Of a DNA stretch of 64,000 bases, positions 1-11,219 are shown piece by piece (the stretch's first letter is position 1; every line of letters begins with the position of its first letter). Both the position numbers and the translations under genes were made by a program. The notes below the pieces were generated by a model that saw only the letters and a list, made by a program, of their open reading frames with translations, made no database searches and had not been told where the DNA came from. The DNA lies in assembly GCF_028583425.1 (NCBI RefSeq), contig NC_072801.1, positions 59,349,766 through 59,413,765 of the forward strand, written 5' to 3'. This DNA comes from Eublepharis macularius (Eukaryota > Chordata > Lepidosauria > Squamata > Eublepharidae).

Positions 1-2571
1 CAGAAGTGGAGAGCTGCCCATACCCAGTTCCTTTCACCTCTTCAAGCCAATTATCAGTGTAGGGTGTGTTGAATTTATTAGATTTTTGTTTTGCTTTTGC
101 AGGAAGCCCAGGGCAGCGTACAAAGTCCCCAGCCATCCCCCATGCCCGTTTTATCCATAATTCAAAGCTGTGCAATAGGTTCAGAGCACAACAGTAACTG
201 GTTCAAAGTTACCCTATGATTTGAACCCCGGCCTTACACTCTTTTAACAATTTTACCATACTGCTCTCTCAGCTTTTAAGCATTTTTCACTGAGGCTGCT
301 TCCTTGAATATTTTAGGTGCAATTCAGCAAAATGCTCGCAAGTATTGAAGAGCTGGCATAGCAAAGTTACTAAGTCAGGATGTTGCAGACTCAAGTCAGC
401 TAGGAATACATTAGCTGGCGCCAGGCAAGTTGCTCTTTTAGCCTCAGTCCTCCTCCCCATCTGCTATGTGACAATAGGTGGCAGAGGAGAATTGAGTCCT
501 TACCAGGAAGAAGAGTAAACTGCAACGATAGTGGTTTATAATAGTGACCGGCCCTATTTTCTTTCCGGAAAGGGTAGTTGAGACTTGGGGCCTAAATTCT
601 ACTAAAGGGGAAAGGTGAGAAACAAGAAGTTCCTGGGAACATGGTTCTGCGATTCTTGGATTATTTGGTTTCCTGCGTTTTAGAAGCCTGCGTTCTATCT
701 GGACAGTGCTGACCTTGGGTCAGGGCTCATTTCGAGGGGGAATGCGCAGGAACGCAGTTCCCCAAAGAGGTCACATGTCAGGTGGCCCCGCCCACCTGAC
801 TCTCTGCCATTTTGGGCCCATTTCAGCCTGGATTGGGGCTGAAAAGGCCCAGCTCGGGCCTCTGACAGGTGGTGGATCACTCTCCCACTCAGCAGCGGCC
901 CGATCCTGACCATTTTGGGCCCAATTTCGGCCTTGAATGGTCAGGATTGGGTCCAAAACAGCCAGGATAGGAGATGTTAGGGGGGGCATATGCAAATCAG
1001 TTATGCTAATGACACTTCCCATGATGGCAAGGGGCATAGCATATGCTAATGACTTATGCTCCAACTCTTTTTCTACGAATTGACCCCTGCCTTTGTTACA
1101 GAATTGTCAAATGTGCCAAGAAAATGTCTGTGAATCATTATAGAAATGAGGATAGTTGTCACTTTCCAATATTCACTGTTTTTCCAAGCATAATTCCCTT
1201 GGAATAGTTTCGATTCCTTTCATATGCTACCACTGAACACACCTACTCTTGCTGTGATTATTTTTTTCAAATCCTAAGGGCTCAACTAGAAGCTAAAGAA
1301 GGTGACCAGGGGGAGAATCAGATCAGGTTAACCCCTCTCTCTGCTACTTGCCTGAAAAAAATATTCCTTACAGGACATAAGTGTGGAGAATGTAGGTAGA
1401 GAACTTTCTGATGGCCAATAAATTCAGAAAAGGCAAAAGTATTTCTTCTTGTACTACAGTTAACTTGTGGAACTCACTGCCACATGATGTAGATGGCCAG
1501 TAGTTTCGATTAAACTAGCATAAGACACATATCACCGACATTCCATTTTAAGTATGATGAAACTATGTTTAGAAGCAGAATATACCAGAATACCAAGGCT
1601 TTTGTGGGGGAGAGCAGCTTTGCTTCCTGTGCCCCGTGCATTGGTCTTCTGGGGTATATGACTGGCCACACTGTGAAACTGGGTTCTGGACTAAATGGAC
1701 ATTGCTTTGATCCAGCAAAGTTCTTATATTTTTACACTAAGACAAAGAGAAGTCTGATTCTCGTTTTTTTTAAATACAGGAGGGTATTGCACATATACTG
1801 AACAGACCAATACTGATTTCCTTCCACTGCTGAATTTTAGCTCTAGATCTGCATAAACAATAGCCTATTCTCCATTTTTAATAAGTTACAAACAGCAAGA
1901 AGAGGTGGGTGAAGCTTTTCTTAAAAATTATACTGAAACAGCAACTTCTTTATTCATCCATATAAAAAAAAAAGTGAATTTTATATATATAAAAAATAAA
2001 AACAGGTAATTATATATGACATAGAAAGATTAATCAAGTGTCTTAGGCAACAATAATTTAAAACATGCCAATAACTTAAAATTTTCAAAAAAGAACCCGT
2101 GAAAATAGGCAGCTTCTACAGCTGTCTCAAAGGCCAGGTACCAGTTGGAGAGAGATGCATTTAAACCAACCCATATGGTGCTCCAGGTTATACACCCCAA
2201 TGGAAGGGCCTATACACATAGCATTCTGATGCTGCAAATACTGCAGCTAAATTCCCAATTTTAATGTACAGCCAGCTACATGGAATACTATGTGACTAAG
2301 GCATTTTAGCCTGCTGAGTCATGTTTAAATCTAGCATTGCGCAACAATATTCAGAACTACTGGGAGCTCCGACCAAAGCCCCATCCAACTATAAGTTCTC
2401 CAGACCTCCTTCAGTTTCCATTCCCCTGCCCATAAACAGGAATGCCAATGGGCCACCTCACTGCTGCAAATGCATTTCATAGGACTTGCTTATTGTTGCA
2501 ACAATCCAGCATCATTACGTAAGGGGCCTCACCTTGTACACATATTTGAGTCACGACAACTGTGGTTCTGT
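1..2571. other. Spacer downstream of PPP1R15A
   Basis: No gene was recognised. It holds a hAT-type MITE (721-1089) and AT-rich sequence around 1920-2090. In human the next gene on this side is TULP2; none of its exons was seen here. Confidence 0.5.
721..1089 (-). mobile_element. hAT-type MITE, family I copy 1
   Basis: The ends are CAGGGCTCATTTC and a complement of GGGTCA-type terminus ending CCCCTG. The flanking 8-mers CCTTGGGT and CCTTTGTT agree at 6 of 8 positions. The interior is full of imperfect inverted repeats (TTTTGGGCCCA-like). It is the same family as 45017-45470 in the opposite orientation. Confidence 0.7.
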
Positions 2572-2639
2572 TTTATTTGGAGCTCATAAAATGTAGGAAA
2601 CAGAGGTAGCAATGATAATTTAGGATCAGTGCGTTTATT
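2572..2639 (-). terminator. Candidate polyadenylation signals of PPP1R15A
   Basis: TTTATT on the plus strand (AATAAA on the minus strand) occurs at 2634-2639 and again at 2572-2577, about 350-410 bases after the stop codon. A hexamer alone is weak evidence, but the distance fits a normal 3' UTR. Confidence 0.45.
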
Positions 2640-2982
2640 CAAAAAAGAGAACCCAGAGGATCTTGCTTCCAGCCCCATCCCCCAAGTCTAAGCCACAGGG
2701 CCCCACTTGAGAAAAGGCCAGATGAATTGGTAATCTTGCTACACATAGGCTAAAAACTGACATGTCCTGAGTTGATGGGCACAACTGTGTGCATGCAAGG
2801 TAGGGATGTTTTGTGACCCCTTTCCCATTCAATTCAGAGGACAGCTTCCCCCTCAGGAAATGCTAACAATTTTGAATTTAGACTTCCATACTTTTGGCTA
2901 TCAAAATCCTGTCACCCTTCATCTATGTTTCTGCCCAGATAGACTGCTCCACCTTGAACAGCCATTTAATTCACAAGTTTGT

Positions 2983-3255
2983 TTAGGCACACAATTTCTC
3001 TTGACTGGCCAAACTGGGGAGTGTGTTGTCACCAATTTCCTCCTCAAGTTGCAGAGCCCCGTGGGTCTTCCTCCAAACACTGGCACGATGATCCATCTGC
3101 AGACAGGGCTCCAAGATGGCTCCCACCTCTGCAATTCTGCGTTGAAAACGACAACGATCACGGGCCATCTCCTCCCAGGGACCCCTGCGAGCTGCTCGGG
3201 AAGCATAATCCCAGACCACCAGTGTGTGTACAGTGACCTCAGGAGAGAATCGAAC
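2983..3255 (-). CDS. PPP1R15A: PPP1R15A coding exon 3 (residues 491-580), PP1/actin/eIF2alpha module
   Basis: The acceptor CTTTAG ends at 3256 and the exon opens with GTT CGA TTC, so the intron splits KK from VRF inside the PP1-binding RVxF motif. The exon encodes VRFSPEVTVHTLVVW, then AARRGPWEEMARDRCRF and a weakly conserved tail, with stop TAA at 2985-2983. The tail after the docking helix is shorter than in human. Confidence 0.93.
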   Translation of the reverse strand, partial: VRFSPEVTVHTLVVWDYASRAARRGPWEEMARDRCRFQRRIAEVGAILEPCLQMDHRASVWRKTHGALQLEEEIGDNTLPSLASQEKLCA

Positions 3256-6200
3256 CTAAAGATGAGGAGATAGGACAAGGGTGTTATGAATGGTATTTTT
3301 GGAGGAGAACAAATTATGTGCTGTGGACAATGAGCATGGATGTAAACATGTAAGGGAGAACTAGAAATCCTGTGGGATGGATTCTCTATGCTCAATACTG
3401 TTCTGTGGAAAAAATGCTAAAAATTTCTATTGCCCAATAGTTTTTGACAGGGCTTTTTTTTCCTGGGAAAAGAAGTGACAGAACTCTCAAGAGGGAAGTG
3501 AGGAAGAAACACGCAGGATTCTTTGAAATGATATTATTTTCACACACTATTGCCGAGAATTTTCAAGAGGTGCCGGAACTCCGTTCCACTGCATTCCCGC
3601 TGAAAAGCAGCCCTGGTTTTTGAGATGGCTTAAAATGATTTGAGTGGCACTGCTTTTCAGAGGTGGTGTGTCCTGTCACCTCTTGTCAAATATGTTTTTG
3701 AAACAAAACACAAACTGGTTTACCAGGGATGAATGTGGAATGAATATTTATAACCAGTAGCAGTGCTCTCTCTTTCATATTGCCTTTCAGCACTCTGGGG
3801 GAGGGGGAAACACCCCTTTTTTAGTACTTAAGAAAACTCCTTCAATTTTTTCCACTTAAAATGGCTCCATGGACAAACTCTAACCTGTTATTGGTATAGT
3901 ACACAAAGCCTTCCTCAAAACAGGACCTCCCTGCTATACTGCAATGCCTCCACTTCCAGGTCCCATGGCCTTTCTTAGCAAACCAAACCAAATTCCTTTA
4001 ATCTGGTACCTACAGATAAACTTTCGTTCTTGTAATCATTCCAGCCAAACAGAGTTGTGGGGGAGAACATGAACAGGGGCGCCAGTTCTAAGCGCACACT
4101 AAAAAAAAACAGGCTGGCTGAATCAGAAGGTTACAGCCCTCCCATCACCACCACTGCACTGCCCCCAGCAACTGGTATTCAGAGAGGCGCTGCTTCTGAG
4201 AGGTTCCATGTTGCTTTCATGGCTACAGGCTGCTGATACACCCACCCTCCATTCGTTTAGTGCTCTTTAATGTTATGTTTTATTACAATTAATTTTTTTT
4301 AAAAAAGTTTAGTGCTTTTTTAAAGCTGTCAAAACAAATGGCCATTGCTACATTTTACACCATTGCCTTCTCTTTATTATACTTTATATTTAGCAACCCT
4401 AATACTTTAGATAGCTCTTTAAAGCGTTCAAAGTTCCCCACAAACATGACACTGTTGTAATCCTTCCAACAACCATGTAAGACAGACGATTATTATTATC
4501 CATAAGCTTTGTTTGTGTGTGTGTTTAAGGCCACCTGATTGGCTGAGGAGACATTTTAAAGAATGACTTCCAGATCCATAACTCCGTTTTTTTAAAAGCT
4601 ACCATGCTATGCCATTCCTCTCTTGGTGAGGGTTGAAATGGCGCGGGCGGCCTCGCAGCCCCCCGCACAGGGCAGGCAAAAGGCAGCGCACGGGGCTGCG
4701 AGGCCGCCCGTGCCATTCGCCTGCCCCGCAGGACAGGGACCACCTGGCCACCCCCTGTCCTGCGGGGCAGGCGAATGGTGCGAGCAGCCACGCTGCCTTT
4801 TGCCTGCCCTGCAGGACAGGGAGCACGCAGCAATCCGGCTGCCCCCTGTCCTGCGGGGCAGGCAAAAAGCAGCATGGGAGGCTGCGAGGCTGCCCGCGTG
4901 CTCCCGGCAGCTGGCAGCTGCTCCCGGCGCAGACTACCCCCCCTGCCCCCCCTCAATCCGGCCCTGCACCAGGGCGATTTATACAAACAACAGAAAGGTA
5001 GGAGAGTGTTATCAAGGAGAGGCCAGTGCAAAACAAGATCCAATCCAAAAACGAATGTTCACTCAACATGGGTGTGTCGGCACTCTCCATTGTATCTCCT
5101 TATCACATTTCATCCTGCACTGGGTTTTGCTTATCTAACAAAAGCTGGGAGTGTCTCACACCCATGCTGAGTGAACAGATTTTTGGATCGGATCTTGTTT
5201 TGAACTGGTCTCTCCTTGTAACATTCTCCCACTGCTTTCTTTTGTGAATATAAATCAGCCTGATGGAATTACGCTGACTCCCATGCATCTGATGAAGTGA
5301 GCTCTGACTCACAAGAATAAGTGGCGTTAGTCTTCAAGGTGCCACTGGACTGCTGTTTTACACCCAAGAGAGAAACTGAAGGCCACCCTTCACTGTAATC
5401 CGTGAGTGCACAGTCCCTCCCTGTCCGATACGAGTTAACCAACCTTTACCAAAGGGCACTCTGTGCCTCCTCCCACTCCAGGTGCTTGATTTCAAATTTT
5501 AAGAGATTCTGGGCCTCTGAAGTCACACTTTATGGTTAGAAATCTTTTATTTTCTCCAGTTTGCTCTGTGTGTGTGGACTGGCCATGGCAACTCAGAAAT
5601 CAGGAAAAAGACATTCCTTCCATGCTCAGAGGCATGCTTTTTGTTCCCTCACATTCCAGAGCCGTGACCCAATTCAAATAGAAACCTAGGTGTACACAAT
5701 ATGAGACAACAGTTTGCCCTGGGGAATGTTGGGGTAGTGCTGTAGTTCTCTGGGCAGAAAATGTACACGGTGCTATTAAGCAAAAAATAGATAAAATGCT
5801 GCTTTCTGAGATTACCAGCTTTTGCACAATGGATCTGTGAGTGGTTTGGATGACAGGTCTTCACAAGGGGGGAGGGCATCCTACTTGGCTCAGGAATCTC
5901 ACCACCTTACATCATCCACTTCCTTGCCGGAAGTCTAGCATTGCAGAGTGGAGGGCTAGACATTTCAGGCTCTTTCATCTTTCCGGAATGGTGAGACTGG
6001 AGTGGGGGGAGGGGAACTAAGCCAAAGGAAACTTGAGGGTGGAACTAACAAAGAACAGGGAATAAGGTCTGAGACTGGAAAGGCAGGAATGGTGGGGGGG
6101 GACATTAAAATGAGAAATAGGAGGCTTGGAAGATCACCCTTTGTGATGAAAGGCCCTTCTCAATGCAAAATGCATGGCTTCTCTATAGCCCACCAACTTG

Positions 6201-8483
6201 CCTTCCACGGCTTCTCCCTTACAAGCTCACACCCTGTGAATAATTCTGTGGGGCGCTTTATTTCAGGGATGTTACTGAACCAAGCAACCCCAGTGTTTTG
6301 ACTCCTCCACTTCGTTTCTAGTTTCTCCCACAAGTTTCTTTTTTCACGCCACTTTGTTTTCTCCTTCCTGTCACACATAAACAGGTTCTCTTGCTTTTGC
6401 ATAAAAAGGCATATAACCCGCAAACAGTGCCTGTGATGAAAACAGGTGAAACAAAAAGACCCACAAGGGCATCATACAAAAAGGCATATGCACAGATCCC
6501 TAATTGTAATGTTAGTTCCCATGTAGTAATTTTAGAGAATTAACACAGAGAGTCTCTTTTTGGCAACTTCAAAGTGAATAGTTAGTCACTGTGTGTGGGA
6601 ACTAGCATGCCGGGAAAGCCAGTCTAGACTCCAGGCACCTCAATTCCCCCCCCCCCCCACACCAAATAACTCACCACCCAGTTTTGACACATGCGTCAAT
6701 ACCACCGTTCTGAGCACACCTCATATTGGGATCCCACTCTTGTCCTGCTCGTTGTGCTGTTATTAAAAGCATGGCTGCTCTGCACATTAATGCAATGGTG
6801 GTTATGGTGAGAACACCATAGCAAGAGCGCTAAAAATCACAACGAACATCCACACTTTTTCAATATTTGTGAACAAAGCAGGCAATTTTCATCCAATTAT
6901 TGATCGTGAGGGGCAGAATCAAGGGTGTTACTACTAATTTCAGAGCAACATAAAACCACAGATGAAATGCAGGAACCTGGGTTACTCCACAAACATTTTT
7001 AAATATGACTCACCTTCTTAGCCAGCTGGCCGGCCTTCCGGGAAACCAACGGGGTTTCTGTAGTGACCAAATCACAGTTTCTTTCTGTTTGCAGCTGGCA
7101 GCATTGGTGAGGTGGATGCCCCGGGGCAGATCTTGGGTCTTTATGGGATGGTGGTTTGGGAGGATTACAAGTCTCCTCCGGCATAGAATACGGTTGACTT
7201 AAGTAAAAGGAGACTGTGATTTCCTCGTGGTTCTTGGATTCAGGTGGGGCGCAAGTGACTGGCTGAACGGTTCTGGAAAAGGAGAATGAATGCATGGGGT
7301 CCATGCTGGGGAAAAAGCATCCACCGAGGTTCTCAGGAAAACTCTGGTGTTGAAAGCTATCTGCTGCTGAATTATCCCCATTTTCCAAAACAACACTATC
7401 TAAAGATGATTGAATTGTTTCTTCCATCTCATCTTCACTTGACCAGTCTTCTGTATCATCATCATCATCTTCCTCTGAGGGACTGTAGAATAAGGAGAGT
7501 ACAAGGGAACTCTTGAAGCCATGGGAGATGGAAGGTGTTCCCAAGTTCTCCTTGACCAGGTATTCCCCTTCCTTTGAAGAATTAGATGTACTCTTCAAGC
7601 CTTGTTCTTCAGGTATCACAATATCCCCACTAGATTCCACGTTCGCCCTGCGCTCCTGGGAAATAAAGGGACTTTCCAAACTTTGCCTAGAACCCCCTTC
7701 AAAATCATTTTCAAAATCCCCAGACTCTTCTCGGGGGTGACAGGAATCTCTCGCTTTCTCCTCAAAACATCCCCCAATATCCAAACGTTTGGCAAACATT
7801 TGAGGATAGTAACAGTCTTCCCATGATTTTGGGGGGAAACTCCTAGGACTCTCTCCATCTTCCAGTCCCGAGTCTTCGTCCGATGAACATTCCCAGTTAT
7901 TTCCAAAGTCAAAGGAGATGGAATGGTGTATCAGACACAGTGCAGTGTTGTCTTCCAAATGCATCTTATCCACTTTAGCACCACTGGAGACTTTCAAAAA
8001 CCATTCTGGGCATTCTCCAAAATGTCCATCTTCTATCACACTCTCTGTATCCTCTTGAGACCAGCTTTCTAGGCTATTCAGGACAGGATACCCCAGATGA
8101 TCAATGTCAAAGCTTAGCTTCTCTCCATCTTCTATTTCGCTTTCACCTCTTTCAAGTTCTTTTTCCCTTCCCCAGGGTCTTCTTGTCTTCTCTAAGGGGG
8201 CAGCAGTAGCTGCCCCCTTAGCAATGCCCATCAATATAGCTTTCATCAGTGCTCTGGAGAAATTCTGCAAAAGGCGCAACCATTTTTTCAGCCAGTGCAT
8301 AGCAAGGTAAGTCATACGTCCAAGTAGCATGGCTGTACTGTCAAACTTGCCAGCAGGAGGGGACCTGCTCGATTCCAGAGGTAGAATTTTGGACATCCTG
8401 CGTCCAAAGCAATCACAGCAAACAAAGGGCAAGCTTTTGCTTTCTGGGTGTGAGGCCAAGTGGCTGGCCATGTGAGGAGGCAT
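2983..8483 (-). CDS. PPP1R15A: PPP1R15A (GADD34), stress-induced regulatory subunit of protein phosphatase 1; join of 8483..7014 and 3255..2983
   Basis: The product recruits PP1 catalytic subunit and actin to dephosphorylate eIF2alpha at the ER membrane, which ends the integrated stress response. Two coding exons join in phase 0 (1470 + 273 nt) to give about 580 residues; human is 674. Visible parts are an amphipathic hydrophobic helix at residues 51-90 (ER association in the family), a long acidic Ser/Glu/Asp-rich middle with an Asp run around 335-355, and a C-terminal PP1 module. That module has KVRF at 490-493, then VTVHTLVVW, then RRGPWEEMARDRCRFQRRI, closely matching the family's RVxF, R and W contacts and eIF2alpha-docking helix. 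The start at 8483 was chosen because it is the first ATG after a good acceptor (T-run, CAG at 8493-8491); the in-frame ATG at 8516 lies upstream of that acceptor. PPP1R15B is the alternative, but synteny with PLEKHA4 favours PPP1R15A. Confidence 0.93.
3448..3615 (-). mobile_element. hAT-type MITE, family H copy 1, with 8-bp target duplication
   Basis: The ends are CAGGGCTTTTTTTT and GCAGCCCTG. The 8-mer GTTTTTGA flanks both sides exactly. It contains the GGAACGGAGTTCCGGCACC motif (antisense) shared with 24785-25001 and 31951-32273. Confidence 0.85.
4637..4920. repeat. GC-rich inverted-repeat cluster
   Basis: The segment CCTGTCCTGCGGGGCAGGC occurs repeatedly in both orientations (about 4720-4870), flanked by CTGCGAGGC units. 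The base composition differs sharply from the surrounding intron, and open frames on both strands are by-products of GC richness. Confidence 0.8.
4988..5375. repeat. Inverted pair of family J repeat with hammerhead-like core
   Basis: The plus-oriented copy runs about 5140-5375 (CTCACACCCATGCTGAGTGA to GGTGCCACTGGACTG). Its first half recurs inverted at about 4988-5080. The core CTGATGA, a GTGAGC/GACTCAC stem and a degenerate AAGAA lie at about 5290-5320. Confidence 0.7.
7014..8483 (-). CDS. PPP1R15A: PPP1R15A coding exon 2 (residues 1-490)
   Basis: The exon runs from 8490 to 7014: seven 5' UTR bases and 490 codons. The acceptor is a T-rich tract with CAG; the donor after AAG AAG is GTGAGT. 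A Cys-rich FVCCDCF stretch lies at residues 20-26 and the amphipathic helix at 51-90. The imperfect repeats resemble the acidic PEST-like repeats of mammalian GADD34 (for example an aromatic-Pro-Ser stretch followed by EEDDDDD), but a regular 34-residue array is not visible. Confidence 0.93.
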
Positions 8484-8621
8484 TTTAGACCTGAAAAAAA
8501 AATGAGAATAAGCCATAAGTTTTTAGATTCTACGATAGGAAAGTGGTAGTGGGAAGTCCAGAGGACTGAATTCCAAAATTCTGCAGTTTGTTGCAAACTT
8601 GTTGGTAGGGGATGTATTTTG

Positions 8622-8834
8622 CATTGATAATAATAATAACAGTGTACTTATATACCAACCTTCTGGACAGAGCAGTGAACAAAGTCAGTTTTGTTATTAT
8701 CCCCACAATACAGCTGAGGCTGAGGGAATGGCTTACTCAAGGCCACCTGCTGAGCTCATGGCAATAGTGGGATTTGAACCAGCAGAGTGCTGACTTGCAA
8801 CCCAACCGCTTAACCACTATGCTGCAGGTTCCAA
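8622..8834 (-). mobile_element. tRNA-derived SINE, family D copy 1
   Basis: Read on the minus strand, a tRNA-like head (AGTGGTTAAGCGG box A and GGTTCAAATCC box B) is followed by GAGCTCAGCAGGTGGCC and ends in an ATT-repeat tail. Similar copies lie at 11911-12332 (interrupted) and 52925-53180. Confidence 0.8.
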
Positions 8835-10369
8835 GTTCAATCCTTCAATAAAGAATCTCTAATAGGAAGGACTCTGCTTAAGAGTCTGGAGAGCCACTGC
8901 CAATCAGAGTAGACAACAATGATTTAGATGGACCTATGATCTGGTATAAAGCAGTTTAACATGTTGTCCATGGCTATCGCAAACACCTATTTCCTAATCC
9001 TAACTGTGTAAGTACAGGCTCTGTTTATTTAGGAAAAGACATTCAGCACATGCTCAGAGGCACTGTTAAGAATTATTATACTCCAGAACCAAGCCCTGAT
9101 ACTGACAATAGATTTCAGCCCTATTTATTTAGACTGTTTTTATGTTGTCTCTTCAGGGAATCTGCCTGAGCCCTAAGGCAAGTTAAGCCTTGAGCTGCAT
9201 TATGGCAACTGGAAAGGTCAGGACTCCTGTTTTTTTGGGGAGTCCAAGACAGATTGGACTCTGGTTAAAGACACACATTATTTCGTTCAAAAGTAGTGAA
9301 ATGGGTTAGGAAGGGCCAATCAGATCTTTTGAGCAAGAATAGTGAGAGGAAGAGGCGAGAAGTCAGCATTCCTGGGCCCATATCCCAAGCTCCTGCCGAA
9401 TTCCTCTCCTGATCTGCGCCTCAGTGTCTCTCTCATTTTGCTTGGGACTGTCTCCCTGGCAGAGATGTGTAGGTTGATTTAATCCTGGGCGCGCCCCAAA
9501 CAAGCTCAAGCAAGTGCCCCTGGAACGCTGGCAACACCCCAGTCCGGAAGCAGAAGGGGGGACCATTCACATCTACACACAACAACCGGTTGGATCCCGT
9601 GTGCTGCTGTCGGGGAGAGAGGCAGAAAAACCAAGTTTCTGACCACAACAGGTTAGAGCTGGAAGGGGAAAGGGGGGGGAGGAGGTTAGGAGAAGGGAGG
9701 GGGAGTATTACTTTTATGAATCTTAAACACCACAAGGGAAATGGATGCATGGAAACAGAATTTACAGGAGAGGCGTGACTGTGGGTGGTTGCTAGGAGAG
9801 CACTGAGTTTTTGACAGCCTGAAGCCCCTAAGGATCAGCCTCCCCTCTCCAAAAGAAGGGTGGATTCCTCATTGAAATATATTGTCCCCAAATGCAAGAA
9901 ATTGTCATAGTTACCCTAGAGCTGAATTTGAGAAACCTCTTAATGCTTGGTAGACTAATATTAGAGAAAGAAAGGGGGGTGGCAAGTTTGGGAATGACAC
10001 CTTGTGAGCAAGTGATGTACCAGAAGGCAGGATTGGGATCCTTGTGACAAAGGAATTTCCTAAAAATATTGGGAGGGGGGAGTCAAGATGAAATTAAGAG
10101 TCATTTCTGTTTGGTCTTCCCCCGGAATCTGACATTTGGGAGAAGTGAAAGGGCAAAACCAAGGAGGTGGGATGTTGGGGGGGGGGGTGAGTGGGGGGGG
10201 CAAGGATGGAAAAAGAGGTCTAATACAACTGGAGAGGAGGAAGCTGGAGTGGAAGAAAAACAGGAAATGCTAGGGAAATAGAAGAGCTGGGGAGGCAGAG
10301 ATAAAATTCAGACAGGCAAGGGGAAGATGTGCAGAAATGCGGATCTTTTATATTTTATGTTATTTTATA

Positions 10370-10400
10370 TTTTATGTTAACTCGGCTGGTTAACATAAAA
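10370..10400. repeat. Perfect hairpin, 12-bp stem and 7-nt loop
   Basis: TTTTATGTTAAC at 10370-10381 pairs with GTTAACATAAAA at 10389-10400 around loop TCGGCTG. It sits after two near-copies of ATTTTATGTTA. Confidence 0.85.
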
Positions 10401-11072
10401 CATAAAGGATGTGTTTGCTTTTTTGCCAGGTGGGAGACTTGGGGTAAAAATGGGATCTCTGGCAGACTGGATGAGTTCAAGGAGATTACATGAAAGGGAT
10501 ATTTGCGATCCCCATGCAGGGGTTAGGATCAAGATGGAGGTTTGGTAGGAAGGTAGTACTACCTGGCGGTTCTAGCAGAAAGCGCCAAAAATCACCCAAC
10601 CACATTCTGATCCTAGCATTAAGCAAGAGTAAGGACCGAAACTAGCAATCGGGAGGGCACACGGTTAGGGGTGGATGCCTGTGGAAGAGCTGGTGGGTGG
10701 GGGCCGGGAGAGCGTACAGCGAAGAGGGAAGGGGGGAGGGAGGAAGCCAGAGGATGGGGGTGCTCGCCAGGATGCCTGGGTTCTCCGAAACAATAAACAA
10801 GAAAACCAGGAACCGGGCGTTCCTCTTGGGAAACAAGACTACTAGGTTTTCTGGAACTAGGTATGGGGCGAGGTCAAGCAAACGAGAATTGGGGAGGGAG
10901 GATTCCTAGGCAGGGAGTAGGTTGAGAGTAGAAGGAAAAGGAAGCCCGGACAGGAGCTTGAAAGGGTGGTGGCGGTTGTCGACATGAGATCTAGCGGAGC
11001 GGAGAAAGCAGGAGGCAGAATTCCTAGCTCGGAAAGGGGATCCAGGCCAATGGATCTCTTACCTCTGGGGTC

Positions 11073-11180
11073 TTATCCAGTGATCAGCTCGCTCCAGCAG
11101 ACAGCTTCGGGGCTGGCGCAAGGAAGCAAGTGAAAGGCAGCTTTGACCCAACTCGGCTGGTTCGCGACGGCTCTGTCCAT
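11073..11180 (-). CDS. Upstream ORF 2 of PPP1R15A, 35 codons plus stop
   Basis: ATG at 11180 opens a frame of 35 codons that closes with TAA at 11075-11073, ten bases before the exon 1 donor, so the whole uORF lies in exon 1. It begins MDRAVANQPSWVK and ends with Ser-Glu-Leu-Ile-Thr-Gly before the stop. Mammalian GADD34 mRNA has two uORFs, and its uORF2 represses the main frame in unstressed cells and is bypassed when eIF2alpha is phosphorylated. Mammalian uORF2 ends Pro-Pro-Gly before the stop; here only the final Gly is shared. The same role is inferred from position, not shown. Confidence 0.7.
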   Translation of the reverse strand: MDRAVANQPSWVKAAFHLLPCASPEAVCWSELITG

Positions 11181-11219
11181 GTCTCCCTATCGATACAACA
11201 GCTTTTCAGAATGAATAGA

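Larger units (their letters stand above)
3256..7013 (-). other. PPP1R15A: PPP1R15A intron 2
   Basis: The intron holds a hAT MITE (3448-3615), a GC-rich inverted-repeat cluster (4637-4920), the inverted pair of a hammerhead-like repeat (4988-5375) and a poly-C run at about 6646-6658. No other exon was found. Confidence 0.7.
8491..11062 (-). other. PPP1R15A: PPP1R15A intron 1
   Basis: The intron contains a tRNA-derived SINE (8622-8834), purine-rich G-run stretches around 9660-10270, and a perfect 12-bp-stem hairpin at 10370-10400. No other exon was found. Confidence 0.7.

Noticed and set aside
2806..3395. Open frames of about 155 codons on both strands over PPP1R15A exon 3
   Set aside because: They are shadows of the true exon; only the minus-strand frame with VRFSPEVTVH and RGPWEEMARDR is conserved.
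4525..5138. Overlapping long open frames on both strands
   Set aside because: They are produced by the GC-rich inverted repeats, where stop codons are rare on both strands.
8484..8516. Upstream in-frame ATG at 8516 as the PPP1R15A start
   Set aside because: It lies before a strong acceptor (T-run and CAG at 8491), so it is intronic in the spliced leader transcript.
8740..8834. tRNA gene on the minus strand
   Set aside because: Box A and box B are present, but they continue into a SINE body with an ATT tail and similar copies occur at 12.3 and 53.1 kb.
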